DNA of 64,000 nucleotides, taken from NCBI GenBank assembly GCA_963756525.1, contig CAVWNR010000009.1, positions 930,001-994,000 on the forward strand, in the 5' to 3' direction. The notes below the pieces were generated by a model. The model had not been told where the DNA came from, did no database searches, and saw nothing but the letters and a program-made list of their open reading frames with translations. Shown here piece after piece: positions 41,356-51,777 of the stretch (position 1 is its first letter; every line of letters starts with the position of its first letter). The DNA is from CAVWNR01 sp963756525 (GTDB lineage: Bacteria; Actinomycetota; Actinomycetes; Mycobacteriales; Jatrophihabitantaceae). Both the position numbers and the translations under genes were made by a program.

Positions 41356-42924
41356 TCACGCGTACTCGGCAGCTGCCAGTTGCCTGAGTTCATACTTAAC
41401 GACTTTCCCGCTGGCGTTGCGGGGCAGCGTGTCGACGAACCGAACCGAACGCGGCACCTTGAAATTGGCCAGCCGGTCGCGGCAATGCGCGATCACCTCG
41501 TCCTCCATGAGCGACGCACCCGGTCGGATGACCACGTAGGCACGGCCCACCTCCCCGAGTCGCGAGTCGGGCACGCCGATGACGGCAGCCTCGGCCACAG
41601 AGTCGTGCGCTGTGATTACCTGTTCGATCTCGGCCGGATACGCGTTGAACCCGCCGACGACGAACATGTCCTTCAGCCGATCGGTGATACAGAGGTTGCC
41701 GGATGCGTCCATCACGCCAATGTCGCCAGTGTGCAGGAAGCCGCGGTCATCGATCACGGTGGCGGTGGCGGCGGGGTCGTGGAAGTACCCCCGCATGACG
41801 TTGTATCCGCGTACCAACACTTCGCCGCTGTTTCCAGGTGGCAGCGGGATTCCGTCCGGGCCGGCGACAACGACCTCCGTTCCTTCGATCGCACGCCCAA
41901 CCGTTCGGGCGATTGTCTCCGCGTCGGCGGCGGGATCGCCGATGGTCGCCGTCCCGCAGCACTCGGTGAGGCCGTACGCGATCACGACACTCGGAAAGAG
42001 TTCCGCGCGCATCCGCTCGACGAGCGCGACCGGTACGACCGCGGCGCCGGTGACCGCGAGCCGCAGGGACTGCAGGTCGGCAAGCGACCGCGCGGGGTGG
42101 TCGAGGATCGACGAGTACAGGGTGGGCGGTCCGGGTAGCACGCTCACGCGCTCCTCGCTGATGAGCCGGATGGTCTCGGGCACGTCGAACACGGCCTGGA
42201 GGATCATCGGCACGCCGTGCAGCAAGCAGGCCAGCACGCCCGCCTTGTAGCCGAAGGTGTGGAACATCGGGTTGAGGATGAGGTACCGGTCGTCAGGCCG
42301 CAGGCCCACTCCCTCGATCCACGCGAGGAACACGCGCACGTTCTGGCCGTGTGTCACCAGCACGCCCTTGGGACGTCCGGTCGTTCCCGAGGTGAAGAAC
42401 ATGTCCGCGATGTCGTCCGGTCCGATCGACGCGGCTCGGTCACGCACATCCGCCTCGGAGACCGCGTCGCCCCGCTGCAGGAATTCAGTCCATGCGAGTT
42501 CTGCGCCGTCGTCCAGGCGGACGACATCTTCGAGCGCCTCCGGCTGGAATCCTGCCGACGCGAGCATCCCGAGGTAGTCGTTGCCCAGGAAGCCGTTGTC
42601 GACCACGAGCAACCGAGCACCGCTACGTGACAAGATCCAATGCGCCTCCTGCCCCTTGTAGCGGGTGTTCACCGGGACGAGCACAGCGCCCGCGGTCACG
42701 GCACCTAGCGCGGCCACGACAAAGCGATGTCCGTTCGGGGCCCACACCGCTACCCGGTCACCAGGCTGGACGCCGGATGCGATCACGGCCGCCGCGCAAC
42801 GGCGTACCTGCTTGGCGAGCTCGGCGAACGTCCAGCGCAGCGGTCCGTCGACGAGCGCTGCCCGGCCGGCGAATTCGGTTTCGGCCCGTGCCAGCGCCGA
42901 CGCGATGGTGGAGGGCGCGTCCAT
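41356..42924 (-). CDS. fadD3: Acyl-CoA synthetase, FadD3-like (HIP-CoA ligase)
   Basis: A 522-residue AMP-forming ligase. It has the P-loop FTSGTTGRPKGVL (about 176-188), the YGLTECCG block, GYNVMRGYFHDP, the FLHTGDIG Asp and the C-terminal NASGKVVKYEL with the catalytic Lys. FadD3 activates the steroid CD-ring residue HIP (3aα-H-4α(3'-propanoate)-7aβ-methylhexahydro-1,5-indanedione) with CoA. Length and position among ipd, fadE and echA20 homologues support this over a general fatty-acid ligase. It is divergent from fadA6 across 49 bases. Confidence 0.78.
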   Translation of the reverse strand: MDAPSTIASALARAETEFAGRAALVDGPLRWTFAELAKQVRRCAAAVIASGVQPGDRVAVWAPNGHRFVVAALGAVTAGAVLVPVNTRYKGQEAHWILSRSGARLLVVDNGFLGNDYLGMLASAGFQPEALEDVVRLDDGAELAWTEFLQRGDAVSEADVRDRAASIGPDDIADMFFTSGTTGRPKGVLVTHGQNVRVFLAWIEGVGLRPDDRYLILNPMFHTFGYKAGVLACLLHGVPMILQAVFDVPETIRLISEERVSVLPGPPTLYSSILDHPARSLADLQSLRLAVTGAAVVPVALVERMRAELFPSVVIAYGLTECCGTATIGDPAADAETIARTVGRAIEGTEVVVAGPDGIPLPPGNSGEVLVRGYNVMRGYFHDPAATATVIDDRGFLHTGDIGVMDASGNLCITDRLKDMFVVGGFNAYPAEIEQVITAHDSVAEAAVIGVPDSRLGEVGRAYVVIRPGASLMEDEVIAHCRDRLANFKVPRSVRFVDTLPRNASGKVVKYELRQLAAAEYA

Positions 42925-42973
42925 GCAGGTGACTTCCGTGCGGTGGATTGAACTTCGTTGCTACGCTCAGGCA

Positions 42974-44125
42974 ATGGCTGAAGCCTACATCGTTGAGGCG
43001 GTCCGCACGCCAGTCGGAAAGCGCGGAGGCGGCCTCGCCCAGGTTCATCCGGCCGACCTTGGCGCCGCAGTTCTGCAGGCGCTCGTGAAGCGCAGCGGCG
43101 TTGACCCTGCGGCCGTGGAGGATGTCGTCTTCGGCTGCGTCGATACGGTCGGTCCGCAAGCCGGTGACATCGCCCGTACCGCATGGCTGGCCGCTGGCCT
43201 ACCGGACCATGTTCCGGGAACCACGGTCGACCGGCAGTGTGGCTCGTCACAGCAGGCCGTGCACTTCGCCGCCCAGGCGGTGCTCAGCGGAACGTCGGAT
43301 GTCGTCGTGGCCGGCGGCGTACAGAACATGAGCGCCATCCCTATCTCTTATGCGATGACTGCCGGTCAGACCCTCGGCTTCCGGGATCCGTTCAGCGGCT
43401 CATCCGGGTGGCGGGAGCGCTACGGCGATCGAGAAGTGTCGCAGTTCAACGCCGCGGAGATGATCGCCGATAAATGGTCATTGACCCGCGAGACAATGGA
43501 GCAGTTCGCAGTCAGCTCCCATGAGCGAGCGCTGGCCGCACGCGCCGAAGGACGATTCGACCGCGAAATAGCGCCAGTCGTCGGGGTAAGTGCCGACGAG
43601 GGGCCGCGCGTACCTGACTGGGACAAGATTCGGTCGCTGCCACCGCTGACCGAAGGCGGTCGCCTTACCGCGGCCGTGGCCAGCCAGATCTCCGACGCTG
43701 CCGCGGCGTTGCTGATCACGAACGAGCGCGGCCTTCGCACGCATGGCCTGACGCCGCGTGCGCGCATCCATCACCTGTCGGTGCGGGGTGCCGATCCCAT
43801 CTGGATGCTTACCGCACCAATCCCGGCCACGGAGCATGCATTGGACAAGGCCACCGTTTCCGTCGACGACATCGACCTGGTCGAGATCAACGAGGCGTTC
43901 GCGTCGGTGGTCCTCGCCTGGCTGGCCGAGACCGGCTTCGATCCCACCCGCGTAAACGTCAACGGCGGAGCCATCGCGCTCGGCCATCCGCTCGGGGCTA
44001 CCGGTGCCCGGCTGATGACCACGCTGGTGCATGAGCTGGAGCGCACCGCCGGGCGGTACGGACTGCAGACGATGTGTGAGGGCGGCGGGCAGGCCAACGT
44101 CACGATCATCGAGCGCCTCGGCTGA
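42974..44125 (+). CDS. fadA6: Thiolase, FadA6-like (late steroid ring catabolism)
   Basis: A 383-residue acetyl-CoA acyltransferase. The nucleophilic Cys89 is in DRQCGSSQ, the His (about 339) in ALGHPLGATGAR and the second Cys (about 369) in CEGGGQANV. ATG at 42974 begins MAEAYIVEAVRTPVGKRGGG. FadA6 homologues cleave the beta-keto acyl-CoA formed after CD-ring opening. It is followed within three bases by an SDR gene in the same direction. Confidence 0.85.
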   Translation: MAEAYIVEAVRTPVGKRGGGLAQVHPADLGAAVLQALVKRSGVDPAAVEDVVFGCVDTVGPQAGDIARTAWLAAGLPDHVPGTTVDRQCGSSQQAVHFAAQAVLSGTSDVVVAGGVQNMSAIPISYAMTAGQTLGFRDPFSGSSGWRERYGDREVSQFNAAEMIADKWSLTRETMEQFAVSSHERALAARAEGRFDREIAPVVGVSADEGPRVPDWDKIRSLPPLTEGGRLTAAVASQISDAAAALLITNERGLRTHGLTPRARIHHLSVRGADPIWMLTAPIPATEHALDKATVSVDDIDLVEINEAFASVVLAWLAETGFDPTRVNVNGGAIALGHPLGATGARLMTTLVHELERTAGRYGLQTMCEGGGQANVTIIERLG

Positions 44126-44128
44126 GCG

Positions 44129-44923
44129 GTGACGCAGAATCCGGTGGACTTCCACGACCGTGTCGTCGCCGTCACCGGCGGCACCCGTGGGATCGGCCTC
44201 GAGATAACCCGCGCCTTCCTCGCGGCCGGCGCGCAGGTTGTCGTCTGCGGCCGGACACCGCCTGCACGGCTACCTGCCGAGCAGGATCGCATCGCCAGTT
44301 TTGTCGCGGCGGATGTCCGCGATCCCACGCAAGCACGGCTGATCGTCGATGAAGCAGTTGCCCGGCACGGCGGCTTGGACGTTCTGGTGAACAACGCAGG
44401 TGGTTCCCCCAACGCCGACGCGGCGACGGTCTCGCCTCGCTTCATCGAACGGATCGTGGCACTGAACCTGCTGGCGCCCTTCTACGTCGCCCAGGCGGCC
44501 AACGGCGTCATGCAGCGGGCAGCCGGTGGCACGATCATCAATGTCGGCAGTGTCGCGGCCCACCAAGCCGCACCCGGTACGGCTGCGTACGCCGCCGCCA
44601 AGGCCGGGTTGCTGCAGTTGACTCGTGCGCTCGCATTGGAATGGGGGCCAACGGTCCGGGTCAACCACATCACGACTGGGCTGATCCTCACCGACTCGGC
44701 CAGATCGCACTACGGGCCAGACGGCGGAGCGGCTGTCGCCCGAACGATCCCGATGCAGCGCATGGCCCAACCCGAAGATGTCGCCGCGGCATGCCTATTT
44801 CTCGCCTCCTCGCTCGCGGCATACATCACCGGCGCCGATCTGGCGGTGCACGGCGGCGGCGAGATCCCAGCGCGCGTCCTCGCAGCCCAGCACACCGGGC
44901 TTCCGCCCGAGCGACAGGGGTAA
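44129..44923 (+). CDS. SDR-family oxidoreductase in the steroid cluster (possibly Rv3549c-like)
   Basis: A 264-residue classical SDR. The cofactor motif is TGGTRGIGLEI, followed by NNAGG, the catalytic Ser in VGSVAAH and YxxxK in YAAAKAG. The end, DLAVHGGGEIP, resembles my memory of mycobacterial Rv3549c. The GTG start at 44129 lies three bases after the fadA6 stop, so the two are co-transcribed. The likely role is oxidation or reduction of a hydroxyacyl-CoA in HIP breakdown. It converges with the fadE gene ending at 44993. Confidence 0.82.
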   Translation: MTQNPVDFHDRVVAVTGGTRGIGLEITRAFLAAGAQVVVCGRTPPARLPAEQDRIASFVAADVRDPTQARLIVDEAVARHGGLDVLVNNAGGSPNADAATVSPRFIERIVALNLLAPFYVAQAANGVMQRAAGGTIINVGSVAAHQAAPGTAAYAAAKAGLLQLTRALALEWGPTVRVNHITTGLILTDSARSHYGPDGGAAVARTIPMQRMAQPEDVAAACLFLASSLAAYITGADLAVHGGGEIPARVLAAQHTGLPPERQG

Positions 44924-44992
44924 GGCGGCTGTCACGTCACCGGGTGCCACCGGCACATCCGGCAATATCGACTCAGGCAATGGCAAACCTTT

Positions 44993-45988
44993 CTAGGCCG
45001 TCAGATTCGCTCGTTCAGCTATCGTGCGGCGCAGTTGCACAGACGTGCCGTGCAGCAGTTGCGTGGTCTTCGCCCGCTTGAAATAGCGGTGGGCAGGGTG
45101 CTCCCAGGTGAACCCGATACCGCCGTGCAACTGAATGGTCTCCGCGGCGACCTGCAAGAACACGTCCGCGCAATGCCGCTTGGCCAATGGCGCGAGGGTC
45201 CCGGCCTCGTCCGACGCCTGGCCGACCGCGTGGACGGCGGCGGTCGCGGTGGCCCGCGCGGAGGCGACGGCGACGGCGAGGTCGGCGCAGCGGTGCTTGA
45301 GCGCCTGGAACGTGCCGATCGGTCGCTCGAACTGCACCCGGGTCTTGAGATAGGCGACGGTCAGCTCCAGGCACTGCTCAGCGGCAGCCGCCGACTCCGT
45401 CGCCAGCAGGGCGTGCATCAGCGCCTCGGCTCGTGCCGCCGGAACGCCCAGGTCGGTCGTGGGCGCACCGGCGAAATCGACGTGGGCCTGCGAGCGGTTC
45501 TGATCCAGCGTCTGCACCGGCGTGACGCGAGCATCTACTGCCTGCACCAGGTGCAGCCCCCCCGCCGCGGCGACAACGAACAGGTCAGCCTCCGGGCCGT
45601 GCACTACATGCTGGGCGCAGCCGGAGACGCGCCCAGCCGCTACCGTCAGCTCGTCGACAGCGACGGCAGCGCACAGCCGGCCAGCCGCGAGCTCGGGCAG
45701 GTGACGCGCCGCGGTCTCGTCCGCTGCTTCGCTCAGCAGTTGCGCGACGGCCACGGTCGGGAGATACGGCACCGGCGATAGCACGCGACCCAATTCACCG
45801 ACCGCGATCGCGACCTCGGCGAGCCCCGCGCCGTCACCGCCATAGCGCTCCGGCACCGCGAGCGCGACCAGCCGCAGCTCGCCGGCGAGGCGCCGCCACG
45901 ACGGGTCCGTGGTGCGTTTCAGAAAGTCGCGTACCGTCTCGCGCAGGGCAGCCTGCTCCGCAGTCTCGGTAGCGTCGGAAAAGATCAT
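44993..45988 (-). CDS. Acyl-CoA dehydrogenase small-type subunit (steroid FadE)
   Basis: A 331-residue acyl-CoA dehydrogenase, shorter than the usual 380. The last helices hold AAETIQLHGGIGFTWEHP and FKRAKTTQLLHG. The N-terminal part is divergent and lacks the typical WCITNA/GSDLAS block. Such short partners form alpha2-beta2 complexes with a longer FadE in mycobacterial steroid catabolism. It lies seven bases after the 389-residue FadE, its likely partner. ATG at 45988 starts MIFSDATETAEQ. Confidence 0.87.
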   Translation of the reverse strand: MIFSDATETAEQAALRETVRDFLKRTTDPSWRRLAGELRLVALAVPERYGGDGAGLAEVAIAVGELGRVLSPVPYLPTVAVAQLLSEAADETAARHLPELAAGRLCAAVAVDELTVAAGRVSGCAQHVVHGPEADLFVVAAAGGLHLVQAVDARVTPVQTLDQNRSQAHVDFAGAPTTDLGVPAARAEALMHALLATESAAAAEQCLELTVAYLKTRVQFERPIGTFQALKHRCADLAVAVASARATATAAVHAVGQASDEAGTLAPLAKRHCADVFLQVAAETIQLHGGIGFTWEHPAHRYFKRAKTTQLLHGTSVQLRRTIAERANLTA

Positions 45989-45995
45989 GATGTGG

Positions 45996-47161
<1,166 letters not shown>

Positions 47162-47165
<4 letters not shown>

Positions 47166-48034
47166 GCTCCGTACACCGGTGCGGGCGGTGGTGCTTTCGC
47201 GAGCAGCTCGCGGATCGTCGCGCCCAGCTCGTCGGGCTGCCAGCGGCTGCCTTTGTCGACGGACGGACCGTGCTGCCAGCCGTCGGCCACGCTGACCGCT
47301 CCGCCCTCCACCTCGAACACCCGGCCCGTCACGTCGCCGGCCTGCTCGCTGACCAGCCAGACGACAAGCGGCGACACGTTGCCCGGATGCATGGCGTCGA
47401 ATCCGGCATCCGGTACGCGCATCCGCTCGGCGAAGACCCGCTCGGTCATCGGCGTCCGCGCCGACGGCGCGATGGCGTTGACGCTGACCCCGTAGCGGGC
47501 GAATTCCACCGCAGCGACCACGGTGAGCGCGGCGATCCCCGCCTTCGCCGCCGCATAGTTGCCCTGGCCGACGCTGCCCATCAGCCCGGCTCCGGACGTC
47601 GTGTTGACGATGCGGCCAGTAACCGCCTCGCCCGCTTTGCTGCGCTCCCGCCAGTAGGCAGCGGCATGCCGCATCGGCGCAAAATGGCCTTTGAGGTCGA
47701 CGCGCAGGACGGTGTCCCAGTCCTGCTCGGACATGCCCACCAACATGCGGTCACGATTGATGCCGGCGTTGTTGACGAGGCCGTCGAGGGCGCCGAACCG
47801 GGCCACGGCCGTCTCGATGAGGGCGGCAGCGTACTGCCAGTCGGCGACATCTCCCCGCGACGCGATCGCCGCACCGCCGGCAGCGCGAATCTCCGCCGCG
47901 ACGGTGTCCGCGGCATCGCCCATGTCATTCACGACCACCCGCGCGCCATGCGCACCCAGCGCGAGCGCATGCTCGCGCCCCAGGCCCTGCCCCGCGCCGG
48001 TCACGGCGACCACGCGGCCCGCACACACCGTCAT
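47162..48034 (-). CDS. SDR-family dehydrogenase, Rv3548c-like
   Basis: A 290-residue SDR with the cofactor motif VTGAGQGLGREHAL, NNAGINRDRML, Ser in NTTSGAGLMGS and YAAAKAG. This pattern is close to the (3R)-hydroxyacyl-CoA dehydrogenase domain of peroxisomal multifunctional enzymes. The extended C-terminus carries SRWQPDELG, common in bacterial members. It is embedded in the ipd/fadE operon with four-base overlaps on both sides. It probably oxidises a beta-hydroxyacyl-CoA intermediate. Confidence 0.87.
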
Positions 48035-48879
48035 CGCTCACCCGCCCTTCTGGCGTCACGCATGGAGCGGGCATCGTGACCACCCAGCGAATCCGCACCG
48101 ACCTCCGCGTTGTGGGCATGCGCGAGATGGTGCAGACCGAAGACAGAGTCCATCCCGACCTGCAGGCCCATGGCATCTTCCGCCTGGTTGACCGCCTTCT
48201 TCGTCAGGGCAAGCCCGAAGCGCGGCATCGCCGCGATCTTCTCCGCGATGCCGGACACCTGATCCGCAAGCTCGTCGCGGGGTACCACGCGGTTGACCAT
48301 CCCCCACCGCAACGCGGTGGCAGCGTCGACCCGCTCGCCGAGGAAGAGGAACTCCTTCGCCTGCCGCGCGCCCATAACCCACGGATGCGCGAAGTACTCG
48401 ACGCCCGGTATACCCATCCGGACCACCGGATCAGCGAAGAAGGCATCGTCGGACGCGACGATCAGGTCGCACACCCAGGCCAGCATGAGACCGCCCGCGA
48501 TGCACGCGCCCTGCACCTGGGCAATCGTCGGCTTCGGCACCTCGCGCCACCGCCGGCACATGCCCAGGTATACCTCCTGCTCGCGGGCGTAACGGCTCTC
48601 CCCGCCGAGCTTGTCGACGTGGTCCCACCACAGCCCGGCGCGGCGGTCGAACGAGCGGTCGACGTCTCGCCCGGGTGTTCCGATGTCATGGCCCGCCGAG
48701 AAGTGCTCTCCGGCGCCGGCAAGCACGATGACCGCGACCTCGGCCTCGGCGGCCGCACGGTAGAACGCGTCGTCGAGCGCGTATGTCATCGCCGAGTTCT
48801 GCGCGTTGCGGTACTCGGGGCGGTTCATCGTGATCCGCGCGACGGGCCCCTCGCGAACGTAACGGACTACATCTGACAT
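48031..48879 (-). CDS. Enoyl-CoA hydratase/isomerase-family (crotonase) protein
   Basis: A 282-residue crotonase. The first oxyanion motif is GEHFSAGHDIG and the second is QGACIAGGLMLAWVCDL. Where classical hydratases have the second catalytic Glu the sequence reads DPVVRMGIPGVE, so the chemistry may differ from simple hydration. ATG at 48879 begins MSDVVRYVREG and follows GAGGG. It is part of the long leftward steroid operon. The exact substrate is unknown. Confidence 0.85.
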   Translation of the reverse strand: MSDVVRYVREGPVARITMNRPEYRNAQNSAMTYALDDAFYRAAAEAEVAVIVLAGAGEHFSAGHDIGTPGRDVDRSFDRRAGLWWDHVDKLGGESRYAREQEVYLGMCRRWREVPKPTIAQVQGACIAGGLMLAWVCDLIVASDDAFFADPVVRMGIPGVEYFAHPWVMGARQAKEFLFLGERVDAATALRWGMVNRVVPRDELADQVSGIAEKIAAMPRFGLALTKKAVNQAEDAMGLQVGMDSVFGLHHLAHAHNAEVGADSLGGHDARSMRDARRAGER

Positions 48880-48886
48880 GACACCC

Positions 48887-49879
48887 TCATACCCCCAAGC
48901 TTTGCGCGAGACGGGCACGGTGCCACTCCGCGGTACCCCAGCTCGCGGCCAGCGCCCAGATCGCTTTGACGAATAGATGCAGGTCGTATTCGGTGGTGTA
49001 GCCCATCGCGCCGTGACACTGGATCGCCGTGCGCGCCACCACCCGAGCCGCGTCCGACGCCAGGACCTTCCCGCTCGAGGTGAGCGATGCCGCGTCCGGC
49101 TCGCGGTTCGCCTGCGCCCACCCGGCCGCCTGCACGAGCGGGCGTGCGAACTCCAGCCCGACCAGTGCCGAGGCCAGTGGGTGCTTGACAGCCTGGAAGC
49201 TTCCGACCGGAACACCGAACTGCCTGCGCTGCTTGACGTAGGACACGGTCATCTCGAGCGCGCGGCCGGCCAGTCCGAGCAGCACCGCGGACGTGCCGAG
49301 AACGCCGCGCTGCCAGGCCGTCTCGACCGTCGCCGGATCCTCGGTGAGTGGCACGCCTGGCCCGGTGCGCCCGATCCGCGCCGCGACGCGGCCCCCGTCG
49401 ACCGTACGAGCCGGAGTCGACTCGACGTCAGCGGTCCAGTGCAGCACGATCGACCGGCCCGCGCGTCGCAGCAGCAGCGCGGCGTGCTGTGCGTATGGGA
49501 CGACGTCGCTCCCGTCGAGCGCGGCTGCGACCAGCATGTCTCCGTTGAGCACCTGGGACAGCCGCGGGTCACCCGCCTCGGTGAGCAGCGGCGCGGCAAC
49601 CGCGATCGTCTCCACGACCGGCAGCGGCAGTCCGCTGTGGCCGAAAGCTTCCAGCATCGGGACCAGGTCCGTTTCGTCCAAGCCCAGGCCGCCGAGACCC
49701 TCCGGAACCAAGGTGCCGACTGTCCCCACGTCAGCGAGCTTGTGCCATGCCCGATCAAGCAGGTCACGGTCACCGCCGGGCCACCCGGCGCGCACGACCG
49801 CCCGCTTCATTTCGGCGATCAGCAGGTCGGCGGTTACATCCCGCAGCGCGGCGGCGTCCGCTGAAGTCTCGAATCGCAT
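48887..49879 (-). CDS. Acyl-CoA dehydrogenase small-type subunit (FadE32/33-like)
   Basis: A 330-residue short acyl-CoA dehydrogenase, close to the roughly 318-residue FadE32 and FadE33 of M. tuberculosis. Visible blocks are YVKQRRQFGVPVGSFQAVKH and AIQCHGAMGYTTEYDLHLFV. It lies three bases downstream of the 377-residue partner gene. In the mycobacterial system FadE31 pairs with FadE32 or FadE33, so these two neighbours are probably the same kind of heterotetramer. Confidence 0.86.
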   Translation of the reverse strand: MRFETSADAAALRDVTADLLIAEMKRAVVRAGWPGGDRDLLDRAWHKLADVGTVGTLVPEGLGGLGLDETDLVPMLEAFGHSGLPLPVVETIAVAAPLLTEAGDPRLSQVLNGDMLVAAALDGSDVVPYAQHAALLLRRAGRSIVLHWTADVESTPARTVDGGRVAARIGRTGPGVPLTEDPATVETAWQRGVLGTSAVLLGLAGRALEMTVSYVKQRRQFGVPVGSFQAVKHPLASALVGLEFARPLVQAAGWAQANREPDAASLTSSGKVLASDAARVVARTAIQCHGAMGYTTEYDLHLFVKAIWALAASWGTAEWHRARLAQSLGV

Positions 49880-49882
49880 CGC

Positions 49883-51016
49883 TCAGCGCTCCTGCTTCGG
49901 CAGACCGAGCAGCCGCTCGGCGACCACGTTGCGCTGTACCTCGTTGGTGCCCGCATAGATCGGTCCGGCGAGCGAGAAGAGGAAGCCACGGCTCCAATCG
50001 CCGTCGAGCTGGCTGTCTGCACCGAGCAGGTCCATCGCCGTCTCGTGCAGCCTGACGTCCAGTTCTGACCAGTACAGCTTGTTGAGACTCGACTCGGCGC
50101 CGACAACTTCACCCGCGACCATCTTGCTGACCTGTGCCAGAGTGAACATCTGATACGCCTGCGCATCGATCCAGGACTGCACGACGCGCGAGCTCAGCAC
50201 CGGGTCGGGTCGTTGCCTCGCCAGTGCCACCAGCCGGTCGACACTCTTCAGGAATCGGCCAGGAGACCGCAGCGTCAAACCCCGTTCCGAACCCGTCGTC
50301 GCCATCGCGACCCGCCAGCCCTCGTTTACCGGCCCCAGCACGTCGGTGTCGGGCACCAGCACCTCGTCGAGGAAGATCTCCGCGAATCCTTCGTCGCCGT
50401 CGAGGCGTTCGAATCCCCGCACGGTGACACCCGCCGCGTCGAGCGGCACGAGGAAGTAACTGAGCCCCCGATGGCGCTGGGCCGCGGGGTCGGTGCGGAA
50501 CAGGCCGAACAGGTGCGTGCAGAACGCGCCCCGGGTCGTCCAGGTCTTCTGCCCGGACAGCCGCCAACCACCGCGACGGTCGTCGCGGACGGCACGGCTG
50601 GACACGGCCGCGAGGTCGCTCCCGGCACCGGGCTCGGACCAGCCCTGGCACCACAGATCCTCTGCCGCGGCCATGCGCGGCAGGAACCGCTCCTGCTGTT
50701 CCGCAGTGCCGAACTCGAACAGCGTCGGCGCGAGCAGGAAGATGCCGTTCTGCGTGACCCGCTGCGGCGCGCCGGCGCGGTAGTACTCCTCCTCGAAGAT
50801 CAGCCATTCCCACAGCGAGGCGCCCCGGCCGCCGAACCGCTCCGGCCACGAGACCACCGACCAGCGAGCCGCGAACAGTTCCCGCTCCCACGCCAGATGC
50901 GCGGCAAACCCTTCCCGGGTGTCTCCGGAGGGCAGGCCGGACGGCACGTGGGAGTCCAGCCACGACCGGGCTTGCGCCCGGAACGCCTGTTCCTCTTCCG
51001 ACCACCGCAGATCCAC
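49883..51016 (-). CDS. fadE31: Acyl-CoA dehydrogenase, FadE31-like
   Basis: A 377-residue acyl-CoA dehydrogenase; FadE31 of M. tuberculosis has, as I recall, the same length. The blocks LWCQGWSEPGAGSDLAAVSS, WRLSGQKTWTTRGAF and the end IYAGTNEVQRNVVAERLLGL are canonical. It is one base downstream of echA20 and three bases upstream of its likely small partner. The substrate is probably a CoA ester arising after CD-ring opening. Confidence 0.86.
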   Translation of the reverse strand: MDLRWSEEEQAFRAQARSWLDSHVPSGLPSGDTREGFAAHLAWERELFAARWSVVSWPERFGGRGASLWEWLIFEEEYYRAGAPQRVTQNGIFLLAPTLFEFGTAEQQERFLPRMAAAEDLWCQGWSEPGAGSDLAAVSSRAVRDDRRGGWRLSGQKTWTTRGAFCTHLFGLFRTDPAAQRHRGLSYFLVPLDAAGVTVRGFERLDGDEGFAEIFLDEVLVPDTDVLGPVNEGWRVAMATTGSERGLTLRSPGRFLKSVDRLVALARQRPDPVLSSRVVQSWIDAQAYQMFTLAQVSKMVAGEVVGAESSLNKLYWSELDVRLHETAMDLLGADSQLDGDWSRGFLFSLAGPIYAGTNEVQRNVVAERLLGLPKQER

Positions 51017-51017
51017 G

Positions 51018-51764
51018 TCAGCCCTCCTCGTCTGGCTTGCCGAACGCTTTCCGCAGCCGATCGGAGGTACCCGCGAGGTTGAGCTCGAACGTGAAGCCCT
51101 GCTCGTAGCGGTAGCTGCGCTTGACGTCCCACGGGTCGATGCCGTTGAACGCCTCCTTCGCCATCCGGATCACCTGCGGATCCTTCGCGGCGATCTGACG
51201 TGCGACGTCCAGCGCGGCGGCGCGTAGCTGCTCGCGCGGAACGACGGACAGCACGGACCCGTAGCCGTGCAGTTCAGCGGCGCTCGCGGTCGCGGCGGTA
51301 TACATGAGCGCCCGTGCGCGATGCTGCGGCACCAGCCGGGACAGGTGCGTCGCGGCGCCGAGCGCGCCCCGCTCCACCTCGGGCAGGCCGAATGTGGCGT
51401 CCTCGCTGGCCACCACGATGTCGGCGTTGCCGGCGAGCCCGACGCCGCCGCCGAGGCAGAAGCCCTGCACCGCCGCCACTACTGGCACAGCGCACTCGTA
51501 CACCGCCGCGAACGCGGCGAAGCACCCGCGGTTGGCGCCGATGAGTGCCTCGAAGTTCTCGCATGCGCGGATCTCTTTGATGTCGACACCCGCGTTGAAC
51601 CCGCGGCCCGTGGCCCGCAGCAGCACCGCACGCACCTGCGGATCATCACCAGCCGCGCGGAGCCGGTCGGCCAGTTCGAACCAGCCGGCGACCGGAAGCG
51701 CGTTGACCGGCGGGTAGTCGACGACCACCTCGGCGACGCCGTTCTCGACAGTGCAGGAGATCAC
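51018..51764 (-). CDS. echA20: EchA20-like crotonase (steroid D-ring opening hydrolase)
   Basis: A 248-residue crotonase. The oxyanion motifs are GFNAGVDIKEI and VQGFCLGGGVGLAGNADIVV, and GLPEVERG keeps the Glu. EchA20 hydrolyses a ring of the HIP-derived CoA thioester HIEC-CoA. Size (247 in M. tuberculosis) and position between ipdF and fadE31 support the name. The C-terminus SYRYEQGFTFELNLAGTSD is also characteristic of this group. Confidence 0.87.
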   Translation of the reverse strand: MISCTVENGVAEVVVDYPPVNALPVAGWFELADRLRAAGDDPQVRAVLLRATGRGFNAGVDIKEIRACENFEALIGANRGCFAAFAAVYECAVPVVAAVQGFCLGGGVGLAGNADIVVASEDATFGLPEVERGALGAATHLSRLVPQHRARALMYTAATASAAELHGYGSVLSVVPREQLRAAALDVARQIAAKDPQVIRMAKEAFNGIDPWDVKRSYRYEQGFTFELNLAGTSDRLRKAFGKPDEEG

Positions 51765-51777
51765 CGCAAGCCCCCGC